Shown here: one piece after another, positions 7,094 to 15,853 of the stretch
How positions within the stretch are numbered: the first letter of the stretch is position 1
Layout: each line of letters begins with the position of its first letter
NCBI GenBank assembly: GCA_043421945.1
Contig: JBHOGO010000016.1
Location: forward strand, 1-64,000
Origin: Thaumasiovibrio sp043421945
GTDB lineage: Bacteria; Pseudomonadota; Gammaproteobacteria; Enterobacterales; Vibrionaceae
DNA: 64,000 nt
Reading direction: 5' to 3'
Made by a program: the position numbers and the translations under genes
The notes under the pieces: model-generated
Databases searched by the model: none
Seen by the model: the letters and a program-made list of their open reading frames with translations, nothing else
Told to the model about the DNA's origin: nothing

Positions 7094-7411
7094 TTAAAAC
7101 CCGCGAAGCTCATCTTCGAACTTAGTCATATTCGATGCCAGTTTATCGGCGTCGATCGAATATGAGCCATTCGAAATCGCTTCTTTGATTGCTGCAACTT
7201 TGGCCGAGTCGAAACTTGGCTCTGCTGCGAGTTGTTGGTGTAGTTGTCCCACAGACTTACCTTGTGCGCTGAGAGATACTGCATCACCGCGAGACGCGCT
7301 ACTCGCTGGTGACGAATCGTCACCTTGGCTGCGTGACGAGCCTACTTTATCTTGCGCACTACGCTGCGTGGAATACGTTTGACCACTGCGTAGTTGATCA
7401 ATGCTGGCCAT
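7094..7411 (-). CDS. flgM: anti-sigma-28 factor FlgM
   Basis: A 105-residue protein with a Ser/Gln-rich, probably disordered N-terminal half (residues 1-55) and a C-terminal sigma-binding part (about 60-105) containing VAAIKEAISNGSYSIDADKLA, shortened here to VAAIKEAISNGSYSID, the FlgM signature. FlgM binds FliA and is exported once the hook is finished, which frees FliA for late genes. A sigma-28 promoter 38 bp upstream makes it part of its own feedback loop. Confidence 0.92.
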   Translation of the reverse strand: MASIDQLRSGQTYSTQRSAQDKVGSSRSQGDDSSPASSASRGDAVSLSAQGKSVGQLHQQLAAEPSFDSAKVAAIKEAISNGSYSIDADKLASNMTKFEDELRGF

Positions 7412-7448
7412 CGTTTAAGCCTTCTCTAAATATTACGAAACTGATTAT

Positions 7449-7475
7449 GTATCGGCGGTGACTATGGTAACTTTA
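7449..7475 (-). promoter_or_regulatory. sigma-28 (FliA) promoter for flgMN
   Basis: On the minus strand: TAAA, 15 bases, then GCCGATAC, one base off the GCCGATAA consensus. It lies 38 bp before the flgM start codon and within the flgA-flgM gap. Confidence 0.8.
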
Positions 7476-7483
7476 GCAGTAAT

Positions 7484-8203
7484 TTAAAAATCAACACTAA
7501 CTTCTCCAACACCGGTTATTCTACCATCAATTACACGACGCGACTTGTTGTTTTGAACTTTAATTTGGTCACCTAATAGGCCGTCGCTCAAGGCTTTGCC
7601 GGGGGTCACAATATTCAGCCCCCCTCCAACCGCGATAATGCGAACCGCATCGTTTCTGCATACTAAACAGATATCATTACCTTGAACAACATCACCAGGG
7701 TTAATACCTCGCCTTACCTTGGCACCAATGACTAAACTCGTATCGTTGTAAGAGATACCACGCTGAAAACGGCGCTCCATCATTGTCACGTGTACATCTC
7801 CAGTTTGGATGACTTCGCCTCTACTTAACGGCTTAGCGGCAACAACGAGGGGCATTTCGAGTGAAATTCTCACCGGGACATAAACTTGCCATCGGGGAAT
7901 GTCACAACTCACTAAAACATTCACGCTATGAGTCAGCGATTGTTTACCAGGAATCGTGGCGTTGATGGGAAACTCACACTCACTGAGGCGTAAGCGGGCA
8001 TCTAATTGTGCCGCTGTAACGGTCAGTGTGCCGTACTTAGGTAACGTGACTTGCTGTTCAACATAGTCTTCTGCGATTTGTTGTACTAGATTTAAGATAT
8101 TGTTGGCAGCAGGTTCTACTTGAGCGTGCGCTATTCGTGAGAAGAGTGTGAGCAACACAATAAGAACGAGAGGGTATGAACGCATTAATCGCTTGTTTGT
8201 CAC
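7484..8203 (-). CDS. flgA: P-ring assembly chaperone FlgA
   Basis: A protein of 239 residues from a GTG at 8203 (GAAGG upstream); an ATG at 8185 would give 233. Either start leads into a signal peptide (LMRSYPLVLIVLLTLFSR, cut after AHA). The mature part has an N-domain with conserved cysteines and a C-terminal SAF domain (PLSRGEVIQTGDV, GAKVRRGINPGDVV, IKVQNNKSRRVIDGRI). FlgA assists FlgI polymerisation in the periplasm. It is transcribed away from cheV, so the 127-bp gap should hold two divergent promoters; I see no clear sigma-54 or sigma-28 site there. Confidence 0.92.
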   Translation of the reverse strand: MTNKRLMRSYPLVLIVLLTLFSRIAHAQVEPAANNILNLVQQIAEDYVEQQVTLPKYGTLTVTAAQLDARLRLSECEFPINATIPGKQSLTHSVNVLVSCDIPRWQVYVPVRISLEMPLVVAAKPLSRGEVIQTGDVHVTMMERRFQRGISYNDTSLVIGAKVRRGINPGDVVQGNDICLVCRNDAVRIIAVGGGLNIVTPGKALSDGLLGDQIKVQNNKSRRVIDGRITGVGEVSVDF

Positions 8204-8330
8204 TTTGTTAACACCTTCGTTGCAGTTACTATTATTAAATTCTCGAATTACAAGGCATACTAAAGGAAATCGGAATAAAATTCTTGGTTTTCTGTTGTAA
8301 TTATAACCATGTATCAAATGGAGTCTCCCT

Positions 8331-9257
8331 ATGACGGGCATTCTTGATTCGGTCAACCAGCGCACGCAATTAGTGGGCCAGAACCGTTTGGAACTGTTAA
8401 CATTTAAGCTTAATCGCCGTCAGCGCTACGGTATAAATGTTTTTAAAGTCAAAGAAGTACTACAGTGCCCTCGCCTTACCGCTATGCCTAACCTTCACCC
8501 GCTTGTTAAAGGGGTCGCTCATATTCGTGGTCAAACTGTTTCTGTGATTGACATGAGTTTGGCGACAGGTGGGCGTCCGATTGATGATTTAGAAAACTGC
8601 TTTGTTATCATCTCGGAGTTTAACCGCACTGTGCAGGCATTCCTTGTTTCTTCTGTAGAACGAATTATTAACATGAACTGGGAGGCCATTTTACCGCCAC
8701 CAGACGGTGCGGGAAAAGGGAACTATTTAACTGCTGTGACTGAGATTGACAACGAGCTTGTCGAAATCTTAGATGTTGAGAAAATTCTTGATGAAATTTC
8801 ACCGGTGAAAACGCAAGTTTCTGAAGCGTTAGTGGAAGAGGCTGCGGAAGTTCAGGCTAAGCAAAGCATCGTAAAACGTGTACTGGTTGCTGATGATTCT
8901 TCTGTCGCTAGAAAGCAAGTACAACGTGCCGTTGAAGCTATTGGTTACGAGTGTGTGCTGGTAAAAGATGGCAAAGAAGCGATTGACCTGCTTAAATCAA
9001 TGGCAAAAGAAGGCAGCATTTACGATCAATTGGCATTGATTATCTCTGATATTGAGATGCCAGAAATGGATGGGTATACCCTGACGGCTGAAATTCGTGG
9101 TCATGCCGATTTGAAGGATCTACATGTCATCTTACATACCTCTTTGAGTGGGGTTTTTAACCAAGCAATGGTTGAGCGTGTGGGCGCAAACGCCTTTATA
9201 CCTAAGTTCAATCCCGATGAATTGGGCGCTGCGGTGCTTGCCGAGTGTCAGAAGTAA
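8331..9257 (+). CDS. cheV: chemotaxis adaptor-receiver CheV
   Basis: A 308-residue fusion: a CheW-like domain (residues about 15-160, with YGINVFKVKEVLQ and VKGVAHIRGQTVSVIDM), then a response-regulator receiver domain (about 182-305) with VLVADDSSVAR, the phospho-acceptor Asp240 in LIISDIEMPEMDG and a lysine in FIPKFNPDEL. CheV couples receptors to CheA and may act as a phosphate sink. It is followed by cheR after ten bases; this pair ahead of flgB is standard in Vibrio. Confidence 0.95.
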   Translation: MTGILDSVNQRTQLVGQNRLELLTFKLNRRQRYGINVFKVKEVLQCPRLTAMPNLHPLVKGVAHIRGQTVSVIDMSLATGGRPIDDLENCFVIISEFNRTVQAFLVSSVERIINMNWEAILPPPDGAGKGNYLTAVTEIDNELVEILDVEKILDEISPVKTQVSEALVEEAAEVQAKQSIVKRVLVADDSSVARKQVQRAVEAIGYECVLVKDGKEAIDLLKSMAKEGSIYDQLALIISDIEMPEMDGYTLTAEIRGHADLKDLHVILHTSLSGVFNQAMVERVGANAFIPKFNPDELGAAVLAECQK

Positions 9258-9267
9258 AGAGTAATCG

Positions 9268-10098
9268 ATGACAGCGATAACGATCAGCGATCAAGAGTAT
9301 CGGGAATTTAGCCGTTTTTTAGAAGCTCAATGTGGCATTGTCTTAGGAGACAGTAAACAGTATTTAGTTCGTAGTCGCCTTAGCCCATTGGTGAGTCGAT
9401 TTGCGACGGGTACGTTGTCTGATCTTTTGAAACAGGTGTCGTCTGGGAGAAACAGCGAGCTTAAGGTTGCTGCTGTTGATGCGATGACGACGAATGAAAC
9501 ACTCTGGTTTCGTGATACTTACCCTTATACGGTATTAGCTGAAAAGCTACTTCCTGAGTTAGCTGCCAATAAGAGGCCGATTAAAATTTGGTCGTCGGCT
9601 AGCTCGTCAGGGCAAGAACCCTATTCGATAGCCATGATTGCTTTGGAAACACAAACTCGGCGTCCAGGTACACTGCCGATGGGAGTGCAAATCACAGGGA
9701 CGGATATTTCGACGGCCATGCTAGACAGCTGTAAAGCGGGTGTTTACGATAATTTGGCACTGGGTCGAGGGTTATCTTTAGAGCGTAAGCGACAGTTTTT
9801 CCAAGACAGTGGTAATGGCAGCATGCAAGTTGTCGATAAAGTGCGAAAAATGGTGAATTTTCGCCCTCAAAACTTAATGAGTAGTTATGCGCTACTAGGC
9901 AAGTTCGACATTATTTTCTGCCGTAATGTGCTTATTTACTTTTCGCCAGAGATGAAATCAAAAGTACTTAACCAAATGGCTGGTAGCTTAAACCCTGGTG
10001 GTTACTTGATATTGGGGGCTTCTGAATCGTTAACGGGGCTAACCGATCGGTTTGAGATGATTCGTTGTAACCCTGGAATTATCTATAAGCTCAAATAA
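9268..10098 (+). CDS. cheR: chemotaxis methyltransferase CheR
   Basis: A 276-residue protein with an all-helical N-domain (1-75, YREFSRFLEAQCGIVLGDSK) and a SAM-dependent methyltransferase domain: TTNETLWFRD, KIWSSASSSGQEPYSIAM (SAM-binding), ITGTDIS and FDIIFCRNVLIYF. CheR methylates glutamates of chemoreceptors for adaptation, opposed by CheB (encoded at 54170-55330). It ends the cheVR unit. Confidence 0.95.
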   Translation: MTAITISDQEYREFSRFLEAQCGIVLGDSKQYLVRSRLSPLVSRFATGTLSDLLKQVSSGRNSELKVAAVDAMTTNETLWFRDTYPYTVLAEKLLPELAANKRPIKIWSSASSSGQEPYSIAMIALETQTRRPGTLPMGVQITGTDISTAMLDSCKAGVYDNLALGRGLSLERKRQFFQDSGNGSMQVVDKVRKMVNFRPQNLMSSYALLGKFDIIFCRNVLIYFSPEMKSKVLNQMAGSLNPGGYLILGASESLTGLTDRFEMIRCNPGIIYKLK

Positions 10099-10145
10099 AA
10101 TGAGACAACGTGCTGAATGTCACCGTGCAATCACGCTGTTTTATC

Positions 10146-10253
10146 GCCTATGCTCAACGTGTTACTAAACGCGATAGCTAAATATCGACCGCTAGTAACG
10201 TTGACCGTTGAGTATAGGCAAGCGCTCGCTCAGGCAATATCTTCATGAGCGCT
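10146..10253. repeat. two nested inverted repeats between cheR and flgB
   Basis: The first structure spans 10146-10219: outer arms GCCTATGCTCAACG and CGTTGAGTATAGGC (one mismatch), then GTTACTA with TAGTAAC, then a small inner CGATA/TATCG hairpin. The second spans 10221-10253, with arms AGCGCTC and GAGCGCT. Neither is followed by a T-run, so a simple terminator is doubtful. Confidence 0.7.
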
Positions 10254-10321
10254 ATCTTCTTTATGCTACGGCAACACATCTCTTCGGTTTTATTTTCATT
10301 CTTTAAAATCACCTTCACAGT

Positions 10322-10338
10322 TTGGCACCTTCTTTGCA
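10322..10338 (+). promoter_or_regulatory. sigma-54 promoter for flgB operon
   Basis: TTGGCACCTTCTTTGCA: the -24 TTGGCAC and -12 TTTGCA with 10 bases between GG and GC, a near-consensus site. It lies 34 bp upstream of the flgB start, leaving a short leader with GGAGG. Confidence 0.9.
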
Positions 10339-10371
10339 TATATTAATCCATAGTATTTTAGGAGGCAGAGT

Positions 10372-10770
10372 ATGGCCATATCTTTCGACAAAGCGTTAGG
10401 CGTTCATCAACACACTGTGGGCATACGCTCAAAGCGTGCAGAAACCCTAGCCAGCAACCTTGCTAATGCCAACACACCGGGATTTAAGGCGAAAGATATC
10501 GACTTTCAGCGCGCATTAAATGCGGCAACCTCCGGCAGCAGTATGGGGATGAGCCGAACGCATGAGCGGCATATTGTTGCCTCTGCCAGCCGTTCTAGCG
10601 GCGAACAGAAGTTCCGAGTCCCTAATCAGCCAGATACTGGCGATGGAAATACCGTTGATGCTCAATTAGAGCGTAATATTTTTATGCAGAATTCACTTGA
10701 GTATCAAACGTCACTCGATTTTCTGGGTAGTAAGTTTAAGAACATGACCAAAGCGATTAAGGGGCAGTAA
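10372..10770 (+). CDS. flgB: flagellar rod protein FlgB
   Basis: A 132-residue proximal rod subunit. The N-terminal helix carries the rod/hook signature RAETLASNLANANTPGFKAKDIDF (core ASNLANANTPGFKAKD). The C-terminal helix (EYQTSLDFLGSKFKNM) completes the D0 coiled coil. First gene of flgBCDE, with TTAGGAGG as ribosome site. It assembles in the periplasm after export through the flagellar type III gate. Confidence 0.96.
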   Translation: MAISFDKALGVHQHTVGIRSKRAETLASNLANANTPGFKAKDIDFQRALNAATSGSSMGMSRTHERHIVASASRSSGEQKFRVPNQPDTGDGNTVDAQLERNIFMQNSLEYQTSLDFLGSKFKNMTKAIKGQ

Positions 10771-10773
10771 TTT

Positions 10774-11190
10774 ATGAGTCTTTTTAATGTATTCAATGTT
10801 ACTGGCTCTGCGATGAGTGCTGAAGCGGTCAGATTGAACACGACATCAAGTAACTTAGCCAATGCGAACAGCGTTAGTAGCTCAGCACAAGAAACATATC
10901 GAGCTCGTCACCCTGTGTTCGCTGCTGAGTTACAAAGTGCAAGCCATCAGCGTGATGAATCGGTACCGGTAAAGGTACTCGGTATCGTTGAAAGCAAAAA
11001 ACCTTTGCGTGCTGAATATAATCCTGACCATCCACTTGCGAATGAGGAAGGGTATATCTTCAAGCCAAACGTCAATGTGATGGAAGAGATGGCCAATATG
11101 ATTTCAGCCTCTCGTTCTTATCAAACGAATGTACAAGTTGCTGATGCGAGTAAGCAAATGTTGATGCAAACGCTGAAGATGGGTCAATAA
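10774..11190 (+). CDS. flgC: flagellar rod protein FlgC
   Basis: A 138-residue proximal rod subunit. N-terminal signature SSNLANANSVSS (residues about 26-37), a central YRARHPVFAAEL segment and the C-terminal motif NVNVMEEMANMISASRSYQ, which is typical of FlgC. Three bases separate it from flgB. Together with FlgB and FlgF it forms the rod section above the MS-ring. Confidence 0.96.
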   Translation: MSLFNVFNVTGSAMSAEAVRLNTTSSNLANANSVSSSAQETYRARHPVFAAELQSASHQRDESVPVKVLGIVESKKPLRAEYNPDHPLANEEGYIFKPNVNVMEEMANMISASRSYQTNVQVADASKQMLMQTLKMGQ

Positions 11191-11206
11191 GTGAGGAGCA
11201 ATTGCC

Positions 11207-11929
11207 ATGGCTGATATAAACGGCACCGGCTTACCCGGCTCGGGCAGTTTGTCGTATATGGAGCAGCTCAAAGGGCTCCAAGATAAGCAGCTACAAGAAT
11301 CCCAAAAGGAAACGGGAACGAATGATCTAAAGCAAGAGGACTTCCTGTCTCTGCTTACCCAGCAGTTAGCACAGCAAGACCCGTTTAAGCCTGTTGAAAA
11401 TGATCAAATGATTGCTCAGATGGCATCATTTGCGACCGTTGATGGTATCAACAAGATGAATGAGCAGTTCACAAGCTTGAACTCTGCCATGACGTCGAAT
11501 CAGGCGCTACAAGCATCAAGCCTTGTTGGCCGTGACGTGTTAGTACCAAACAGTACAGCGATGAAACAAGCTGATGGCGGCCTTGCCGCGATGGTGAGGT
11601 TACCGCAAGCGTTAGATAACTTGTTGGTCAATATTGAAGACGAGCAAGGGCAGCTGATTGAAACTCTCAATATTGGGGCAAAACCCGGCGGTGAGCACCG
11701 CATCGATTGGGATGGTAAAGATCAGCAAGGCAATCAATTGCCGCCAGGTAAATATGTGATTAGAGCATCCGGTCTTGTGAATGGCGAAAGCCAGTCGTTT
11801 GAAGTCTCTACTTACGCAAATGTTAATAGTGTTTTGCTAGGGCAAGGTGACGGTAATGTCATGTTGAACCTCGCAGGATTTGATTCACCATTCCGACTCG
11901 CCGAAGTGTTAGAAGTTGGCAAGGTATAA
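11207..11929 (+). CDS. flgD: hook-capping scaffold FlgD
   Basis: A 240-residue protein. The N-terminal part contains LKQEDFLSLLTQQLAQQDPF, the FlgD signature, and QMIAQMASFATVDGI. The C-terminal half has a FlgD Ig-like/Tudor region (HRIDWDGKDQQGNQLPPGKY). FlgD caps the growing hook so FlgE can add on, then is replaced by FlgK. It lies 16 bases after flgC and 21 before flgE. Confidence 0.95.
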   Translation: MADINGTGLPGSGSLSYMEQLKGLQDKQLQESQKETGTNDLKQEDFLSLLTQQLAQQDPFKPVENDQMIAQMASFATVDGINKMNEQFTSLNSAMTSNQALQASSLVGRDVLVPNSTAMKQADGGLAAMVRLPQALDNLLVNIEDEQGQLIETLNIGAKPGGEHRIDWDGKDQQGNQLPPGKYVIRASGLVNGESQSFEVSTYANVNSVLLGQGDGNVMLNLAGFDSPFRLAEVLEVGKV

Positions 11930-11950
11930 CGGGCTTAGGAGAAGGCAACA

Positions 11951-13258
11951 ATGGGCTTTAATATCTCACTCAGTGGTATAGGTGCCGCGCAAAAAGACCT
12001 AAACACCACCAGTAATAACATTGCCAACGCAAACACTTTTGGTTTTAAACAATCGCGTGCGGAATTTGGTGATGTTTATTCTAGTTCGATTTTTTCGAAC
12101 GCGAAAACCACGAACGGTCAAGGTGTTCAAACTTCCAAGGTGGCACAGCAGTTCCATGAGGGGTCGAGCATTTATACCAACAACCCGTTGGATATGCGTA
12201 TTTCAGGCAGTGGCTTCTTCGCCGTTGCGGATGATCGCTTACAGCCGAACCTAAATAGTTTGACGCGTAATGGTGCTTTCCATCTTAATAAAGATAACTA
12301 CATGGTGAACTCAGAAGGTCAGTACCTGATGGGATACGATGTTGATCAAAGCACAGACCAAGTTATCTCCTACGAGCCTAAAGCGTTAGAAGTGCCGGAT
12401 AAATATGGTCAGCCTCGTCCGTCAACACAGGTGAATGTCAGCGTAAACTTGCCAGCAAGTGCAACGCCAAAACCAGTCGCAGGGTTTAACTTCAATGATC
12501 CAGAGACTTATAATAAGTCGACCTCAGTGACGACGTATGACTCATTGGGACAGCCTTATAAGCTCAGTACGTATTATGTGAAAGATGATAACACTACAGC
12601 GCCGAATAAATGGAATGTCTTCTATACCATGACGGATAGCACCGGTGAAAAAGCGCTGGATATTGAGGGTGGTGTTGCTGGTGGTGGGCAGCTGGGCTCA
12701 ACATTAGAATTTAACTCTGATGGCTCTGTATCATCAATCAATGGCGGCAATCCGATTCGTTCCGTTAAGCTAGGACCTGAAGGCGCTAATTTAGAGCTTA
12801 ATGGTGCCGATGGCGATCAACAAATTTCTTTTGATTTTGATGACCCGACACAATTTGCTGCACCGTTTGAGATTCGCCGTTTTAATGAAAACGGTGCGAC
12901 AACGGGCTTCTTAGCCAAGGTTGATATCGATAACAAAGGTAGCATCATTGCCACCTATAGTAATGGTGAAAACGTGACTCTTGGCCGTGTGGCTATGGGA
13001 CGTGTCGCCAATGAGCAAGGTTTGTCGCAGGTGGGTGGCACACAATGGAAAACAAGCCAAGATTCTGGCGAGTTGATCTGGGGTGAGGCGACACAAGGCG
13101 CATTCGGTTCGATTAAGAGTGGTACGCTCGAGCAGTCGAACATTGATATGACCCAAGAGTTGGTTGACCTAATTACCGCTCAGCGTAACTTCCAAGCGAA
13201 CTCTCGAGCACTTGACGTCGATAACCAATTACAGCAGAACATCCTTCAGATTCGATAA
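11951..13258 (+). CDS. flgE: flagellar hook protein FlgE
   Basis: A 435-residue hook subunit. N-terminal rod/hook signature NNIANANTFGFKQSRAEF (residues about 22-39), middle domains D1/D2 (residues 75-360, with MRISGSGFFAV and TSVTTYDSLGQPYKLSTYYV) and the C-terminal D0 helix (ELVDLITAQRNFQANSRAL). Length is normal for Vibrio FlgE. It ends the flgBCDE unit; the gap to flgF holds a palindrome cluster and a new sigma-54 promoter. Confidence 0.96.
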   Translation: MGFNISLSGIGAAQKDLNTTSNNIANANTFGFKQSRAEFGDVYSSSIFSNAKTTNGQGVQTSKVAQQFHEGSSIYTNNPLDMRISGSGFFAVADDRLQPNLNSLTRNGAFHLNKDNYMVNSEGQYLMGYDVDQSTDQVISYEPKALEVPDKYGQPRPSTQVNVSVNLPASATPKPVAGFNFNDPETYNKSTSVTTYDSLGQPYKLSTYYVKDDNTTAPNKWNVFYTMTDSTGEKALDIEGGVAGGGQLGSTLEFNSDGSVSSINGGNPIRSVKLGPEGANLELNGADGDQQISFDFDDPTQFAAPFEIRRFNENGATTGFLAKVDIDNKGSIIATYSNGENVTLGRVAMGRVANEQGLSQVGGTQWKTSQDSGELIWGEATQGAFGSIKSGTLEQSNIDMTQELVDLITAQRNFQANSRALDVDNQLQQNILQIR

Positions 13259-13302
13259 CCTTTAGAGGTTAAGATAGAAGCGAGTATCATGCTTACCTGT
13301 TT

Positions 13303-13357
13303 TTGCCGCGGCAACCTTGCCGCGGCAATTTGTCTTCTCTTTTTGCCGTAACGGCAA
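13303..13357. repeat. three TTGCCG-CGGCAA palindromes after flgE
   Basis: Two exact copies of the palindrome TTGCCGCGGCAA (13303-13314 and 13317-13328, two bases apart) and a relaxed copy TTGCCGTAACGGCAA (13343-13357). The first two can also pair with each other into one hairpin. Weak T-runs lie on both sides of the third copy, so this is probably the flgE terminator region. Confidence 0.7.
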
Positions 13358-13428
13358 GCCTTTACCTACACTTATCCTCGGTATCGTATCATTTTCGTAC
13401 AATGCCCTTATATTTTAGATGCTTATAG

Positions 13429-13445
13429 TTGGCATCATTATTGCT
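13429..13445 (+). promoter_or_regulatory. sigma-54 promoter for flgF operon
   Basis: TTGGCATCATTATTGCT: -24 TTGGCA and -12 TTGCT with 10 bases between GG and GC. It sits 32 bp before flgF, so flgFGHIJ has its own class III promoter. Confidence 0.85.
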
Positions 13446-13476
13446 TTATCTAAGTCAGATGATTTAGGAGAGCATT

Positions 13477-14226
13477 ATGGATCGCGCATTATTTCTCGCT
13501 ATGAGCGGCGCAAAGCAAGATATGTATGGGCTACAGTCTCATGCCAATAACCTTGCCAACGTGCGCACAACAGGCTTTCGTGCTGACTTAGAACAAGCAC
13601 GGAGTATGCAAGCTTATGGCGAAGGGATGCCGACACGTGTGTTCTCTATGCAAGAGCGTCCAGGTTTCGATTTTTCTCAAGGTTCGGTAATGACGACAGG
13701 CCGCGATCTGGATGTCACTGTAGAAGGTGATGGTTGGATTGCCGTTGTCGACAATATCGGTCAAGAAGCCTATACCCGAGCAGGTAACCTTAAGATTGAT
13801 CAAACAGGCATGCTTACCAATGGTAGTGGGCACTTGATTGCCGGTCAGAATGGCGGCCCTATTTTTATCCCTTTGCCTATCAGCAAAATTGAAATTGGCC
13901 GTGACGGTACCATTTCGGTTCTGCCGCAAGGCGCGCCACCTGATGCCATTGAGCAAATCGATAGAATTAAACTTGTAAAACCAGACAATCGTGACCTGAC
14001 CAAAGATACCAACGGTTTGTTTAAGCTGAAAAATGACGACCCGTTTGTTGAAGCGGACGGCTCTGTGCGACTCCTTACTGGCGCACTTGAGGGCAGTAAC
14101 GTCAATGCGGTTGGTGCTATGACAAGCATGATTGATTTACAGCGTCATTTTGAAATGCAAGTCAAGATGATGAAAACCCTTGAAGAGATGGATGAAGCAC
14201 AGGCTTCTCTGTTGAGAGTGGGATAG
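13477..14226 (+). CDS. flgF: flagellar rod protein FlgF
   Basis: A 249-residue proximal rod subunit. N-terminal NNLANVRTTGFRADLEQ signature (about 24-40), central domain with DVTVEGDGWIAV (84-95), and the C-terminal helix GAMTSMIDLQRHFEMQVKMM. It starts with TTAGGAG eight bases upstream of the ATG. First gene of flgFGHIJ. Confidence 0.95.
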   Translation: MDRALFLAMSGAKQDMYGLQSHANNLANVRTTGFRADLEQARSMQAYGEGMPTRVFSMQERPGFDFSQGSVMTTGRDLDVTVEGDGWIAVVDNIGQEAYTRAGNLKIDQTGMLTNGSGHLIAGQNGGPIFIPLPISKIEIGRDGTISVLPQGAPPDAIEQIDRIKLVKPDNRDLTKDTNGLFKLKNDDPFVEADGSVRLLTGALEGSNVNAVGAMTSMIDLQRHFEMQVKMMKTLEEMDEAQASLLRVG

Positions 14227-14242
14227 GAAGAAGGAATAGACT

Positions 14243-15031
14243 ATGCATCCAGCATTATGGGTTAGTAAAACCGGTCTTGATGCCCAACAGACCAATATCT
14301 CAACGATCTCGAACAACTTGGCGAATGCCTCGACGATCGGTTTTAAGAAAAGCCGTGCGGTGTTTGAGGATCTGTTTTATCAGAATATCAATCAGCCTGG
14401 TGCGCAATCTACACAGGATACAGAGTTGCCTTCTGGTCTTATGCTTGGTGCTGGTTCGAAAGTCGTTGCCACGCAAAAAGTCCATACGCAAGGTAATACT
14501 CAAACCACCAACAATGCGTTCGATATGATGATCGAAGGGGATGGTTTTTTCCAGATCCTTTTGCCTGACGGCAACATTGGCTATACCCGAAATGGTCAGT
14601 TTACTGTCAACGCAGAAGGTCAAGTCGTGACCTCTGGCTCGGGCTACGTTGTACAGCCTGAAATCGTGGTTCCAGAAGATGCGGTTGCTGTGACAGTGGG
14701 TACGGATGGCGAAGTGTCTGCACGTATTCGAGGTCAGCAAGAAAATGCCGGTCTGGGGCAGATTACAACCGTTAACTTTATCAATCCAGGCGGCATGGAG
14801 CCGATCGGCCAAAACCTATTCTTGCCAACGGGCGCAAGTGGTGACCCACAAGAAGGTGTCCCGGGGTTGGATGGTTTAGGCTCTATTCGTCAGTCTATGC
14901 TCGAAACATCAAACGTTAACGTAACAGAAGAGTTGGTTAACATGATTGAAGCACAGCGTGTCTACGAGATGAACTCGAAAGTGATTTCAACCGTCGATCA
15001 GATGCTGAGCTACGTGAATCAGCAACTCTAG
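14243..15031 (+). CDS. flgG: distal rod protein FlgG
   Basis: A 262-residue distal rod subunit. N-terminal signature NNLANASTIGFKKSRAVFED; FDMMIEGDGFFQI in the middle domain; C-terminal SNVNVTEELVNMIEAQRVYE, the conserved FlgG/FlgE tail. FlgG forms the drive shaft that passes through the P- and L-rings. It lies 16 bases downstream of flgF. Confidence 0.96.
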   Translation: MHPALWVSKTGLDAQQTNISTISNNLANASTIGFKKSRAVFEDLFYQNINQPGAQSTQDTELPSGLMLGAGSKVVATQKVHTQGNTQTTNNAFDMMIEGDGFFQILLPDGNIGYTRNGQFTVNAEGQVVTSGSGYVVQPEIVVPEDAVAVTVGTDGEVSARIRGQQENAGLGQITTVNFINPGGMEPIGQNLFLPTGASGDPQEGVPGLDGLGSIRQSMLETSNVNVTEELVNMIEAQRVYEMNSKVISTVDQMLSYVNQQL

Positions 15032-15046
15032 TTGGGAGCTAGTACC

Positions 15047-15817
15047 ATGAAGAACTTTATTGTTGTTGGGCTCGTTGCTTTGCTTGCTGGGTGTGTTGTC
15101 CCACCTGTGGATGTTGCTGATGAGAACGAACTTGTCACGAATGAAGTGGACGCGGTAGAAGGGTCGACAGGCTCTTCAACGGGGCTGATTGACCTGCTTC
15201 GTAGCCGTGAAGAAGCCGTCGCGGGGGATCCTGCTTGGGCGCCTATTCGTCCACAAGAAAAACCTGATCACTACGCTACAGCAACGGGATCGCTGTTTAA
15301 TGTTTCACTGTCTCAAGACCTCTACGATGACAAAAGACCACGCGGTTTAGGCGATATTGTCACAGTGACGTTGGAAGAGAAAACCCAAGCGAAAAAGAGT
15401 GCTACGGCTGATTTAGGCAAGACAACCGATTTGTCGATGGATCCATTGTCACTTGGTGGGCAAGAGATCACGATTGGTGACCGTACCTTGTCTTATGCGG
15501 TATCGAACGATAACTCCTTTAGCGGAACGACATCAGCAAACCAGAGTAACAGCATGTCAGGTACGATTTCCGTTGAGGTCATTGATGTGATGGCCAATGG
15601 CAATTTGATGATTCGTGGCGAGCGCTGGTTAACCCTCAACACAGGGGATGAATATATCCGCCTGAGCGGCACAATTCGTCCGGATGACATCGCTCCAGAC
15701 AACACGATTGCCTCTACCCGAATTTCAAATGCGAGAATTCAATATTCTGGTACGGGAGATCAACAAGATACCCAAGAGCAGGGATTCTTGGCACGATTCT
15801 TCAATGTAGCTTTGTAG
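15047..15817 (+). CDS. flgH: flagellar L-ring lipoprotein FlgH
   Basis: A 256-residue outer-membrane lipoprotein. Signal MKNFIVVGLVALLAGC with lipidated Cys16. FlgH signature regions: GSLFNVSLSQDLYDDKRPRG (residues about 82-101), LGDIVTVTLEE, GNLMIRGERWLTLN and GTIRPDDIAPDNTIAST. It forms the L-ring bushing. The ATG at 15047 with GGGAG upstream is chosen over an in-frame TTG at 15032, which would spoil the lipoprotein signal. Confidence 0.95.
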   Translation: MKNFIVVGLVALLAGCVVPPVDVADENELVTNEVDAVEGSTGSSTGLIDLLRSREEAVAGDPAWAPIRPQEKPDHYATATGSLFNVSLSQDLYDDKRPRGLGDIVTVTLEEKTQAKKSATADLGKTTDLSMDPLSLGGQEITIGDRTLSYAVSNDNSFSGTTSANQSNSMSGTISVEVIDVMANGNLMIRGERWLTLNTGDEYIRLSGTIRPDDIAPDNTIASTRISNARIQYSGTGDQQDTQEQGFLARFFNVAL

Positions 15818-15853
15818 AACATAATATAGCGCGAAAAACGTTGGAGTTTTGAC

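Noticed and set aside
14300..14812. A 170-codon frame opposite flgG
   Set aside because: Overlaps a clearly conserved rod gene and shows no domain; treated as chance.
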